Assembly (NCBI RefSeq): GCF_016916835.1
Contig: NZ_JAFFIX010000019.1
Location: forward strand, 62,001-126,000
Reading direction: 5' to 3'
DNA: 64,000 bases
Origin: Actinacidiphila bryophytorum
GTDB taxonomy: Bacteria > Actinomycetota > Actinomycetes > Streptomycetales > Streptomycetaceae
Numbering within the stretch: position 1 is the stretch's first letter; each line of letters starts with the position of its first letter. The notes below the pieces were generated by a model that searched no databases, was not told where the DNA came from, and was given only the letters and a program-made list of their open reading frames with translations. Positions 23,034-32,237 of this stretch are shown here, piece after piece. A program made the translations under genes and the position numbers.

Positions 23034-25510
23034 CCGTCACCACAAGCAGTGCGTCCTCCGGCGCGGGGCAGCCCGCGGTGCCGCCGGAGGACCTGGTCTC
23101 CGTCACCGTCGACGGCAACCCGATCTCGGTGCCCAAGGGCACCCTGGTGATCAGGGCCGCCGAGATGCTCGGCATCGAGATCCCGCGCTTCTGCGACCAC
23201 CCGCTGCTCGACCCGGTCGGCGCCTGCCGGCAGTGCATCGTGGAGATCGAGGGCCAGCGCAAGCCGGTCGCCTCCTGCACCATCACCTGCACCGACGGCA
23301 TGGTCATCAGCACCCAGCTGTCCTCGCCGGTCGCGCAGAAGGCGCAGCGCGGGGTGATGGAGCTGCTGCTCATCAACCACCCGCTGGACTGCCCGGTCTG
23401 CGACAAGGGCGGCGAGTGCCCGCTGCAGAACCAGGCGATGCAGGTCGGCGACCCCGACTCGCGCTTCGAGGGCAAGAAGCGCACCTTCGAAAAGCCCGTG
23501 CCGATCTCGGCGCAGGTGCTGCTCGACCGCGAGCGCTGCGTGCTGTGCGCGCGCTGCACCCGCTTCAGCAACCAGGTCGCGGGCGACCCGATGATCGAGC
23601 TGCTGGAGCGCGGGGCGCTGCAGCAGGTCGGCATCGGCGCGGGCGACCCCTTCGAGTCGTACTTCTCCGGCAACACCATCCAGATCTGCCCGGTCGGCGC
23701 GCTGACCTCGGCCGCGTACCGCTTCCGCTCCCGGCCCTTCGACCTGGTGTCGTCGCCCTCGGTGTGCGAGCACTGCGCGGGCGGCTGCGCCACCCGCACC
23801 GACCACCGGCGCGGCAAGGTCATGCGGCGGCTCGCCTCGAACGACCCCGAGGTCAACGAGGAGTGGCTGTGCGACAAGGGCCGCTTCGGCTTCCGCTACG
23901 CCCAGCGGCCCGAGCGGCTGACCCACCCGCTGGTCCGCGGCGCCGACGGTGAACTGGCCCCGGCCTCCTGGCCCGAGGCGCTCGCCGCCGCCGCGGCCGG
24001 CCTGACCGCGGCGCACGGCAGGGCCGCGGTCCTGCCCGGCGGGCGGCTCACCGTCGAGGACGCCTACGCCTACGCCAAGTTCGCCCGGGTTGTGCTCGGC
24101 ACGAACGACGTGGACTTCCGCGCCCGCGCCCACTCCGCCGAGGAGGCCGACTTCCTGGCCGCCGCCGTCGCGGGCCGAGGCCTTGACCTGGACTCCAGCG
24201 GCGTCACCAACGCCAAGCTGGAGGCCGCACCCGCGGTGCTGCTCGCCGGGCTCGAAGCCGAGGAGGAGGCCCCCGGGGTCTTCCTGCGGCTCCGCAAGGC
24301 GCACCGCAAGCGGAAGCAGCAGGCGTACGCGCTCGCCACCCACACCACCCGCGGCCTGGAGAAGGCGGGCGGCATCCTGCTGCCGGCCGCACCCGGCACC
24401 GAAGCCGAGTGGATGGACGCCCTCGCCGGCGGAGTCGGCCTGGACGAGGCGGGGCGGCAGGCCGCGGACGCGCTGCGTACCGAAGGCGCCGTCATCCTGG
24501 TCGGCGAGCGGCTCGCGGCCGTACCCGGCGGGCTCACCGCGGCGATCCGGCTGGCCACCGCCACCGGCGCCGCCCTGGCGTGGATCCCGCGCCGGGCCGG
24601 CGAGCGCGGCGCGGTCGAGGCCGGCGCACTGCCCGGGCTGCTGCCCGGCGGCCGCCCGGTCACCGACCCGCGCGCCCGCGACGAGGTGTCCCGGGTGTGG
24701 GGACTGCCCACGCTGCCCGGCCGCTTCGGCCGCGACACGGGCGACATCCTGGAGGCGGCCGCCACCGGCGAGATCGGTGCGCTGCTCGTCGGCGGCGTCG
24801 AGGTCGCCGACCTGCCCGACCCGGCCCGCGCCCGCGCGGCCCTGGACGCGGTCGGCTTCGTCGTCAGCCTGGAGCAGCGCCCCAGCGAGGTCACCGACCG
24901 CGCCGACGTGGTGCTCCCGGTCGCAGCGGTCGCCGAGAAGGCCGGCACCTTCCTCAACTGGGAGGGCCGCCTGCGGATGTTCGAGGCGGCCATCAAGCCC
25001 GACCAGGCCACCAGCAGGCACCAGCTGCCCGACGCGAGGGTGCTGACCATGCTGGCCGACGCCCTCGACGTCAAGCTCGGCCTGTCCGACGTCAGGTCCG
25101 CGCGCGCCGAACTGGACAGCCTCTCCGGGTGGTCGGGCTCCTACGGCCCCGCGCCGCTGGAGTCCGCGGTGCCGCTGCCCAGGCCCGAGCCGGGCCAGGC
25201 GGTGCTCGCCGGGCACCGGCTGCTGCTCGACCAGGGCCGGCTGCAGGACGGCGACGACGCGCTGGCCGCCACCCGGCACGCGGCGGTCGCCCGGCTGTCC
25301 GCGGCGACCGCGGAGGAGCTGGGCGCCAAGGACGGCGCACCGCTCACCGTGACCGGCCCGGCGGGCACCACCACGCTGCCGCTGGCCGTCACCCCGATGC
25401 CCGACCACGTGGTCTGGCTCCCGCTCAACTCGACGGGCTCCGGCGTCGGCTCCGACGTCGGTGCCCGCCCGGGCCAGGTCGTAGCGATCTCTGCGGAGGC
25501 GTCCTCATGA
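23030..25510 (+). CDS. nuoG: NADH-quinone oxidoreductase subunit G
   Basis: The 826-residue largest peripheral subunit. It has an N-terminal [2Fe-2S] ferredoxin domain (FCDHPLLDPVGACRQC), the N4/N5 ligands in HPLDCPVCDKGGECPLQ and RCVLCARCTRF, and a CEHCAGGC plus WLCDKGRF set that would hold the extra N7 cluster. The rest is a molybdopterin-oxidoreductase-like domain without a redox role in complex I. The GTG overlaps the nuoF stop (GTGA). N7-type ligands are found in only some bacterial lineages and are complete here. Confidence 0.95.
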   Translation: MTVTTSSASSGAGQPAVPPEDLVSVTVDGNPISVPKGTLVIRAAEMLGIEIPRFCDHPLLDPVGACRQCIVEIEGQRKPVASCTITCTDGMVISTQLSSPVAQKAQRGVMELLLINHPLDCPVCDKGGECPLQNQAMQVGDPDSRFEGKKRTFEKPVPISAQVLLDRERCVLCARCTRFSNQVAGDPMIELLERGALQQVGIGAGDPFESYFSGNTIQICPVGALTSAAYRFRSRPFDLVSSPSVCEHCAGGCATRTDHRRGKVMRRLASNDPEVNEEWLCDKGRFGFRYAQRPERLTHPLVRGADGELAPASWPEALAAAAAGLTAAHGRAAVLPGGRLTVEDAYAYAKFARVVLGTNDVDFRARAHSAEEADFLAAAVAGRGLDLDSSGVTNAKLEAAPAVLLAGLEAEEEAPGVFLRLRKAHRKRKQQAYALATHTTRGLEKAGGILLPAAPGTEAEWMDALAGGVGLDEAGRQAADALRTEGAVILVGERLAAVPGGLTAAIRLATATGAALAWIPRRAGERGAVEAGALPGLLPGGRPVTDPRARDEVSRVWGLPTLPGRFGRDTGDILEAAATGEIGALLVGGVEVADLPDPARARAALDAVGFVVSLEQRPSEVTDRADVVLPVAAVAEKAGTFLNWEGRLRMFEAAIKPDQATSRHQLPDARVLTMLADALDVKLGLSDVRSARAELDSLSGWSGSYGPAPLESAVPLPRPEPGQAVLAGHRLLLDQGRLQDGDDALAATRHAAVARLSAATAEELGAKDGAPLTVTGPAGTTTLPLAVTPMPDHVVWLPLNSTGSGVGSDVGARPGQVVAISAEASS

Positions 25511-26898
25511 GCGCATCAGTGCTCGGCGGCACCCAGCTGGCCGCCACCACGGAGAACCTGTCCTTCTTCGGCAACGACGTCTGGTGGCTGATCCTCCTCA
25601 AGGCGGTGTTCTGCTTCGCCTTCGCGATGCTGACCGTGCTGTTCTCGATCGTCTGGGAGCGCAAGGTCGTCGCGTGGATGCAGCTGCGCATCGGCCCCAA
25701 CCGGCACGGCCCCTGGGGCATGCTCCAGTCGCTCGCCGACGGTGTGAAGCTGATGCTCAAGGAGGACATCACCGTCAAGCGGGCCGACAAGGTGGTGTTC
25801 ATCCTCGCCCCGATCGTGGCGGCGATCCCCGCCTTCATGGCCTTCGCCGTGGTGCCTTTCGGCCCCGCGGACAACGAGGTGTCGATCTTCGGGCAGCGCA
25901 CCGCGCTGCAGCTGACCGACCTGCCGATCGGCCTGCTCTACATCCTGGCCACGGCGTCGGTCGGCATCTACGGCATCGTGCTGGCCGGCTGGTCGTCCGG
26001 CTCGACCTACCCGCTGCTCGGCGGCCTGCGCGCGTCGGCCCAGATGATCTCCTACGAGATCGCGATGGGCCTGTCCTTCGCGGCGGTCTTCCTCTACTCC
26101 GGGTCGATGTCGACCTCGACGATCGTCGGCGCCCAGCACAACCGCTGGTACGTGATCCTGCTGCCGGTCTCCTTCCTGGTCTACATCTGCACGATGATCG
26201 GCGAGACCAACCGGGCGCCCTTCGACATGCCCGAGTCCGAGGGCGACCTGGTCGGCGGCTTCAACACCGAGTACAGCTCGATCAAGTTCGCGCTGTTCAT
26301 GCTCGCCGAGTACGTCAACATGGTGACGGTCTCCGCGGTCGCCACCACGATCTTCCTCGGCGGCTGGCGTGCCCCCTGGCCGATCAGCACCTTCTGGGAG
26401 GGCGCGAACCACGGCTGGTGGCCGATGCTCTGGTTCGTCGTCAAGGTCCAGCTGCTGCTGTTCTTCTTCATCTGGCTGCGCGGCACCCTGCCCCGGGTGC
26501 GCTACGACCAGCTGATGAAGCTCGGCTGGAAGGTGCTCATCCCGATCTCGATGGTCTGGCTGATGCTGGTCGCCGCGGTCCGCGCGATGCGCAACGAGGG
26601 CTACGACTTCAGCAAGATCGTGCTCTACATCGCCGGCGCGGTGCTCGTACTGCTGCTGATCTCGCTGCTCGCGGACCTGCTCAGGGACCGCGAGGACAAG
26701 AAGAAGCCCGGCGAGGGCGGGCTGCTGGCCCCGCCGGACAGGTTCGACCCGATGGCCGGCGGCTACCCCGTACCGCCGCTGCCAGGGCAGCAGGTGCAGC
26801 GGGTGCCGCGCCGCCCCAGCCGGGCGGAGCCCCAACTCGTCGGCGCATCCGGCCAGGACGCCCCGGAGCAGGAGAAGCAGGAGGACGGCGATGCCTGA
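25507..26898 (+). CDS. nuoH: NADH-quinone oxidoreductase subunit H
   Basis: The 463-residue membrane subunit with about eight helices forms much of the quinone tunnel. Diagnostic segments are WMQLRIGPNRHGPWG, GETNRAPFDMPESEGDLVGGFNTEY (around residues 235-258) and RGTLPRVRYDQLM. The C-terminal 70 residues after the last helix are a Pro/Arg/Gln-rich cytoplasmic tail that is longer than usual. The ATG overlaps the nuoG stop. The end overlaps nuoI by 8 bases. Confidence 0.95.
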   Translation: MSASVLGGTQLAATTENLSFFGNDVWWLILLKAVFCFAFAMLTVLFSIVWERKVVAWMQLRIGPNRHGPWGMLQSLADGVKLMLKEDITVKRADKVVFILAPIVAAIPAFMAFAVVPFGPADNEVSIFGQRTALQLTDLPIGLLYILATASVGIYGIVLAGWSSGSTYPLLGGLRASAQMISYEIAMGLSFAAVFLYSGSMSTSTIVGAQHNRWYVILLPVSFLVYICTMIGETNRAPFDMPESEGDLVGGFNTEYSSIKFALFMLAEYVNMVTVSAVATTIFLGGWRAPWPISTFWEGANHGWWPMLWFVVKVQLLLFFFIWLRGTLPRVRYDQLMKLGWKVLIPISMVWLMLVAAVRAMRNEGYDFSKIVLYIAGAVLVLLLISLLADLLRDREDKKKPGEGGLLAPPDRFDPMAGGYPVPPLPGQQVQRVPRRPSRAEPQLVGASGQDAPEQEKQEDGDA

Positions 26899-27550
26899 GT
26901 TCCTCGGCCCGGTCGCAGGCTTCGGCGTGACCTTCAAGGCCATGTTCAAGAAGCGGCTGACCGAGCAGTACCCCGAGTACAAGAAGCCCACAGCCCCGCG
27001 CTTCCACGGCCGCCACCAGCTCAACCGGCACCCGGACGGCCTGGAGAAGTGCGTCGGCTGCGAGCTGTGCGCCTGGGCGTGCCCGGCGGACGCGATCTAC
27101 GTGGAGGGCGCGGACAACACCGACGAGGAGCGCTACTCCCCGGGTGAGCGCTACGGCCGCGTCTACCAGATCAACTACGCCCGCTGCATCCTGTGCGGGC
27201 TGTGCATCGAGGCGTGCCCGACCCGCGCGCTGACCATGACCAACGAGTACGAACTCGCCGACAGGACCCGCGAGTCGCTGATCTTCACCAAGGAGCAGCT
27301 GCTGGCGGGGCTTGAGGAGGGCATGGTCGAGTCGCCGCACTCGATCTTCCCCGGCATGGACGAGGGCGACTACTACCGCGGCCTGGTCACCGAGGCCGCG
27401 CCCGGCACCGTACGGCAGGTCGCGGTCTCCAAGGGCGAGAAGCCCGACGAGACCGTCGAGAACGCCGACGAGTCAGCAGCGGTCCAGGAGGACGCCGAGA
27501 TCACCGCCCCCGGCGGTTCTGCTCCGGCGGGAACGGGGGCCGAGGCATGA
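26891..27550 (+). CDS. nuoI: NADH-quinone oxidoreductase subunit I
   Basis: The 219-residue subunit carries the N6a and N6b [4Fe-4S] clusters. Both ferredoxin motifs are intact: CVGCELCAWACPADAI and CILCGLCIEACPTRAL. The C-terminal 70 residues are an acidic, low-complexity extension. It connects the peripheral-arm electron chain to NuoB. It overlaps nuoH by 8 bases and nuoJ by 4. Confidence 0.96.
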   Translation: MPEFLGPVAGFGVTFKAMFKKRLTEQYPEYKKPTAPRFHGRHQLNRHPDGLEKCVGCELCAWACPADAIYVEGADNTDEERYSPGERYGRVYQINYARCILCGLCIEACPTRALTMTNEYELADRTRESLIFTKEQLLAGLEEGMVESPHSIFPGMDEGDYYRGLVTEAAPGTVRQVAVSKGEKPDETVENADESAAVQEDAEITAPGGSAPAGTGAEA

Positions 27551-28425
27551 TGCCGCTCGCGGCAGCCGCCGCCTCCCAGACCTCCACCGGTGAGGCCGTG
27601 CAGTTCTGGATCCTGGGCACGGTCGCCGTGCTCGGCGCCCTGGGCACGGTCCTGATGAAGAAGTCCATCCACAGCGCCCTGTCGCTGGCCGGCACGATGA
27701 TCATCCTGGCGGTCTTCTACCTGGCGCAGGGCGCGTACTTCCTGGGCGTCGTCCAGATCGTCGTCTACACCGGCGCGATCATGATGCTGTTCCTCTTCGT
27801 GGTCATGCTGGTCGGCATCACCGCGGCGGACTCCCTCAAGGAGACGCTCAAGGGCCAGCGCATCATGGCCGCCGTGTGCGGGTTCGGCTTCGGCATCCTG
27901 CTGATCGCCGGTATCGCCAACGCCTCGCTGGACACCTTCGCCGGCACCGGCGCCGCCAACGCGGCCGACGGCGGCAACGTCCAGGGCCTGGCGCACCTGC
28001 TGTTCACCAAGTACGTGTGGGCCTTCGAGATCACCGGCGCCCTGCTGATCACCGCGGCCGTCGGCGCGATGGTGCTCACCCACCGGGAGCGCACCGAGGA
28101 GCGCCGCACCCAGCGCGAGCTGTCCGAGACCCGGGTGCGCGAGGGCCGCCAGGTCACCCCGCTGCCCGCGCCCGGCACCTACGCCCGGCACAACGCGGTC
28201 GACATCCCCGCACTGCTGCCCGACGGCACGATCTCCGAGCTGTCGGTCAGCTCCACCCTGCGCGAGCGCGGCCAGGTCCGCGACGTGTCGGGTGACGCCA
28301 TGCGGCGGCTGGCCGAACTGGAGCAGAGTTCCGACCGCTGGCTCGGCCGCGACGAGCCGCGCCCCGCGGTCGGTTCCGCCGGCCGGGCCGAGAACAACGA
28401 CCGGGCCGAGGAGGGCGCCAAGTGA
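27547..28425 (+). CDS. nuoJ: NADH-quinone oxidoreductase subunit J
   Basis: The 292-residue membrane subunit has five hydrophobic segments in the first 190 residues, including GVVQIVVYTGAIMMLFLFVVML, the conserved third helix. The last about 100 residues are a hydrophilic extension with Arg/Glu-rich sequence, typical of actinobacterial NuoJ. The ATG overlaps the nuoI stop (ATGATG). Confidence 0.94.
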   Translation: MMPLAAAAASQTSTGEAVQFWILGTVAVLGALGTVLMKKSIHSALSLAGTMIILAVFYLAQGAYFLGVVQIVVYTGAIMMLFLFVVMLVGITAADSLKETLKGQRIMAAVCGFGFGILLIAGIANASLDTFAGTGAANAADGGNVQGLAHLLFTKYVWAFEITGALLITAAVGAMVLTHRERTEERRTQRELSETRVREGRQVTPLPAPGTYARHNAVDIPALLPDGTISELSVSSTLRERGQVRDVSGDAMRRLAELEQSSDRWLGRDEPRPAVGSAGRAENNDRAEEGAK

Positions 28426-28721
28426 ATCCGGCCAACTACCTGTACCTGTCGGCGCTGCTGTTCACCATCGGCGCCGCCGGTGTCCTGATCCGGCGCAACG
28501 CGATCGTCGTCTTCATGTGCGTCGAGCTGATGCTGAACGCCTGCAACCTGGCGTTCGTCACCTTCTCCCGGCTGCACGGCAACCTCGACGGGCAGGTCAT
28601 CGCCTTCTTCACGATGGTCGTGGCCGCCGCCGAGGTCGTGGTCGGGCTCGCGATCATCGTGTCGATCTTCCGTTCCCGCCACTCGGCCTCGGTCGACGAC
28701 GCCAATCTCATGAAGCTGTAG
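28422..28721 (+). CDS. nuoK: NADH-quinone oxidoreductase subunit K
   Basis: The 99-residue three-helix subunit is related to MrpC, with conserved glutamates in FMCVELMLNACNLAF and AAAEVVVGLAIIVSIF used in proton translocation. The length is exact for the family. The GTG overlaps the nuoJ stop by 4 bases. Confidence 0.96.
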   Translation: MNPANYLYLSALLFTIGAAGVLIRRNAIVVFMCVELMLNACNLAFVTFSRLHGNLDGQVIAFFTMVVAAAEVVVGLAIIVSIFRSRHSASVDDANLMKL

Positions 28722-28734
28722 AGGGGCTGCGACA

Positions 28735-30639
28735 GTGGAAACCCTGATCGGACTGCTCGTCGCGGCGCCGCTGCTCGGCGCGGGCGTCCTGCTGACCGGC
28801 GGCAAGCGGCTCGACCGCGTCGGCCACTGGATCGGCACGCTGCTCGCGCTGCTGTCCTTCGTGTTCGGCGCGGTCCTGTTCACCAACATGCTGGGCAAGG
28901 ACGCCGACGCGCGGACCCTGAACTCGCACCTGTTCACCTGGGTCCCCGTCGACGGCTTCCAGGCCGACGTCGGCTTCCAGCTCGACCAGCTGTCGATGAC
29001 GTTCGTGCTGCTGATCACCGGTGTGGGCACCCTGATCCACATCTACTCGATCGGCTACATGGCGCACGACGAGCGCCGCCGCCGCTTCTTCGGCTACCTC
29101 AACCTCTTCCTCGCGGCGATGCTGCTGCTGGTCGTGGCCGACAACTACTTCCTGCTGTACGCCGGCTGGGAGGGCGTGGGCCTGGCCTCGTACCTGCTGA
29201 TCGGCTTCTGGCAGCACAAGCCGAGCGCGGCGACCGCGGCGAAGAAGGCCTTCATCGTCAACCGGGTCGGCGACATCGGCCTGTCGGTGGCGATCATGCT
29301 GATGTTCACCACCTTCGGCTCCTTCGCCTTCAACCAGGTGCTGCCGCAGGCGCAGCAGGCGTCCACCACGCAGCACGCCACGATCACCGGCATCGGCTTC
29401 ATGCTGCTGCTCGCCGCGTGCGGCAAGTCCGCGCAGGTGCCGCTGCAGTCCTGGCTCGGCGACGCGATGGAGGGCCCGACCCCGGTCTCGGCCCTCATCC
29501 ACGCGGCGACCATGGTGACCGCGGGCGTCTACCTCATCACCCGCTCGGGTGCGATCTTCAACGCGGCGCCCGACGCGCAGACCGCGGTGGTCACCGTCGG
29601 CGCGGTCACGCTGCTCTTCGGTGCGATCGTCGGTTGCGCGAAGGACGACATCAAGAAGGCGCTGGCCGGCTCCACGATGTCGCAGATCGGCTACATGATC
29701 ATGGCGGCCGGGCTCGGCCCGATCGGCTACGTCTTCGCGATCATGCACCTGGTCACCCACGGCTTCTTCAAGGCCGGGCTGTTCCTCGGCGCCGGCTCGG
29801 TCATGCACGGCATGAACGACGAGGTGGACATGCGCCGCTACGGCGGCCTGCGCAAGTACATGCCGGTCACCTTCGTCACCTTCGGCCTCGGCTACCTGGC
29901 CATCATCGGCTTCCCCGGCCTGTCCGGCTTCTTCTCCAAGGACAAGATCATCGAAGCCGCCTTCGCCAAGGGCGGCACCGAGGGCTGGATCCTCGGCGGC
30001 GCGGCCCTGCTGGGCGCGGCCATCACCGCCTTCTACATGACGCGCGTGATGCTGATGACCTTCTTCGGCGAGAAGCGCTGGCAGCCGGACGCAGAGGGCC
30101 ACGAGCCGCACCCGCACGAGTCGCCGTCCTCGATGACCATCCCGATGATCATCCTGGCCTTCGGCTCGGTCTTCGCCGGCGCCTTCTTCAGCATCAACGA
30201 CCGCTTCCTGAAGTGGCTGGAGCCGGTCACCGGGCACTCCGAGGGCGACTCGCCGGTCAGCGCCGGCACCGTCACCGGCGCCACGATGGTGTGCCTGGTC
30301 GTCGGCGTCGGCATCGCCTGGCTGATCTACGGCCGCCGGCCCGTCCCCGCGGTCGCGCCGCGCGGCTCGCTCGCCACCAGGGCGGCCCGCCGCGACCTCT
30401 ACCAGGACGACTTCAACCACGTCGTGCTGGTCCGCGGCGGTGAGCACCTCACCCGCTCGCTGGTCTACCTCGACCACTCCCTGGTCGACGGCGTCGTCAA
30501 CGGCACCGCCGCCTCGGTCGGCGGCCTGTCAGGGCGGCTCCGCAAGCTGCAGAACGGCTACGTCCGCTCGTACGCCGTCTCGATGCTCGGCGGCACCGCG
30601 GTACTGGTCGCCGCGACTCTCCTGATGAGGGCGGTCTGA
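28735..30639 (+). CDS. nuoL: NADH-quinone oxidoreductase subunit L
   Basis: The 634-residue antiporter-like proton-pumping subunit at the distal end of the membrane arm. Landmarks are YAGWEGVGLASYLLIGFW near residue 142, SALIHAATMVTAGVYL near residue 252, and the terminal lateral-helix region. The GTG at 28735 lies 13 bases after nuoK, following GAGGGG. Confidence 0.95.
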   Translation: METLIGLLVAAPLLGAGVLLTGGKRLDRVGHWIGTLLALLSFVFGAVLFTNMLGKDADARTLNSHLFTWVPVDGFQADVGFQLDQLSMTFVLLITGVGTLIHIYSIGYMAHDERRRRFFGYLNLFLAAMLLLVVADNYFLLYAGWEGVGLASYLLIGFWQHKPSAATAAKKAFIVNRVGDIGLSVAIMLMFTTFGSFAFNQVLPQAQQASTTQHATITGIGFMLLLAACGKSAQVPLQSWLGDAMEGPTPVSALIHAATMVTAGVYLITRSGAIFNAAPDAQTAVVTVGAVTLLFGAIVGCAKDDIKKALAGSTMSQIGYMIMAAGLGPIGYVFAIMHLVTHGFFKAGLFLGAGSVMHGMNDEVDMRRYGGLRKYMPVTFVTFGLGYLAIIGFPGLSGFFSKDKIIEAAFAKGGTEGWILGGAALLGAAITAFYMTRVMLMTFFGEKRWQPDAEGHEPHPHESPSSMTIPMIILAFGSVFAGAFFSINDRFLKWLEPVTGHSEGDSPVSAGTVTGATMVCLVVGVGIAWLIYGRRPVPAVAPRGSLATRAARRDLYQDDFNHVVLVRGGEHLTRSLVYLDHSLVDGVVNGTAASVGGLSGRLRKLQNGYVRSYAVSMLGGTAVLVAATLLMRAV

Positions 30640-30641
30640 TC

Positions 30642-32237
30642 ATGTCCTTTCCCCTGCTCACCGTGACCGCCGCGGTGCCCGCCGTGGGTGCGGTCGTCAC
30701 CGCTGCGGTGCCCGCCGCCCAGCGGACCACCGCCAAGTACACGGCGCTGCTGTTCTCGCTCGCCACGCTGGTCTTCGCGGCCGTCGCCCTGGTCAGGTTC
30801 GACCCGGACGGCGACCGCTACCAGCTGACCGAGTCGCACGCCTGGATCAAGGACTTCGGGCTGCGCTACGACCTCGGCGTCGACGGCATCGCCGTCGTCA
30901 TGGTCGCGCTGACCGCCCTGCTGATCCCGTTCGTGATGCTGGCCGGCTGGCACGACGCCGACCCGCTCGAAGACGCCAACCCCAACCGGCGGTGGCGGCC
31001 CACCCAGGGCTTCTTCGCGCTGATCCTGCTGGTCGAGGCCATGGTGGTGCTCTCCTTCGAGGCCACCGACGTCTTCCTCTTCTACATCTTCTTCGAAGCC
31101 ATGCTCATCCCGATGTACTTCCTCATCGGCGGCTTCGGCGACCGCGCCCACGCGGGAGGCGAGGAGGAGGCGGCACGGCAGCGGTCCTACGCGGCCGTGA
31201 AGTTCCTGCTCTACAACCTCGCCGGCGGCCTGATCATGCTGGCCGCGGTCATCGGCCTGTACGTCGTGACCGCCCACCAGCTGGGCACCGGCACCTTCTC
31301 CCTGCAGGAGATCCTGTCGGCCCGCGCCAGCGGCAAGCTGGACATCGAGACGTCCACCGAGCGCTGGCTCTTCCTCGGCTTCTTCTTCGCCTTCGCGGTC
31401 AAGGCCCCGCTGTGGCCGCTGCACACCTGGCTGCCCAACGCCATGGGCGAGTCCACCGCACCGGTCGCCGTGCTGATCACCGCGGTCGTCGACAAGGTCG
31501 GCACCTTCGCGATGCTGCGCTTCTGCCTCCAGCTCTTCCCCGAGGCGTCCAAGTGGGCGGCCCCGGTGATCCTGGTGCTCGCGCTGATCAGCATCATCTA
31601 CGGCGCCCTGCTCGCCGTCGGCCAGCGCGACATCAAGCGGCTGATCGCCTACGCGTCCGTGTCGCACTTCGGCTTCATCATCCTGGGCATCTTCGCGATG
31701 ACCAGCCAGGGCCAGTCCGGCGCCACGCTCTACATGGTCAACCACGGCATCTCGACGGCCGCGCTCATGCTGGTCGCCGGCTTCCTGATCACCCGGCGCG
31801 GCTCCCGGCTCATCGCCGACTTCGGCGGTGTGCAGAAGGTCGCCCCGATCCTGGCCGGCACCTTCCTGATCGGCGGCCTCGCCACCCTCTCGCTGCCGGG
31901 CCTCGCGCCCTTCGTCAGCGAGTTCCTGGTCCTGGTCGGCACCTTCAGCCGCTACCCCGTCCTCGGCATCATCGCGACGCTGGGCATCGTGCTGGCCGCG
32001 CTGTACGTCCTGGTGCTCTACCAGCGCACCATGACAGGCCCCGTCAAGGCCGGCATCGAGGGCATGACCGACCTCAAGGCCCGTGAACTGCTGGTGGTCA
32101 CCCCGCTGATCGCCCTGCTGCTCTTCCTGGGCGTCTACCCCAAGCCGGTCACCGACATCGTCAACCCCTCGGTGCACCACACGCTCTCCGACGTGCACAA
32201 GACCGACCCCAAGCCCGCGCTGGAGGCGAAGAAGTGA
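30642..32237 (+). CDS. nuoM: NADH-quinone oxidoreductase subunit M
   Basis: The 531-residue antiporter-like subunit. Conserved segments are FYIFFEAMLIPMYFLIG near residue 148, KAPLWPLHTWLPNAMGEST near residue 256 and the key lysine region KRLIAYASVSHFGFI near residue 332. The start ATG is 2 bases past the nuoL stop. It ends overlapping nuoN. Confidence 0.95.
   Translation: MSFPLLTVTAAVPAVGAVVTAAVPAAQRTTAKYTALLFSLATLVFAAVALVRFDPDGDRYQLTESHAWIKDFGLRYDLGVDGIAVVMVALTALLIPFVMLAGWHDADPLEDANPNRRWRPTQGFFALILLVEAMVVLSFEATDVFLFYIFFEAMLIPMYFLIGGFGDRAHAGGEEEAARQRSYAAVKFLLYNLAGGLIMLAAVIGLYVVTAHQLGTGTFSLQEILSARASGKLDIETSTERWLFLGFFFAFAVKAPLWPLHTWLPNAMGESTAPVAVLITAVVDKVGTFAMLRFCLQLFPEASKWAAPVILVLALISIIYGALLAVGQRDIKRLIAYASVSHFGFIILGIFAMTSQGQSGATLYMVNHGISTAALMLVAGFLITRRGSRLIADFGGVQKVAPILAGTFLIGGLATLSLPGLAPFVSEFLVLVGTFSRYPVLGIIATLGIVLAALYVLVLYQRTMTGPVKAGIEGMTDLKARELLVVTPLIALLLFLGVYPKPVTDIVNPSVHHTLSDVHKTDPKPALEAKK

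Noticed and set aside
22772..25408. A long antisense frame across nuoG
   Set aside because: It is a shadow of the nuoG codon bias, with no motifs or ribosome-binding site.
26891..26898. The 8-base nuoH/nuoI overlap as a frameshift
   Set aside because: Both proteins are full length with all motifs. Short overlaps are usual throughout this operon.
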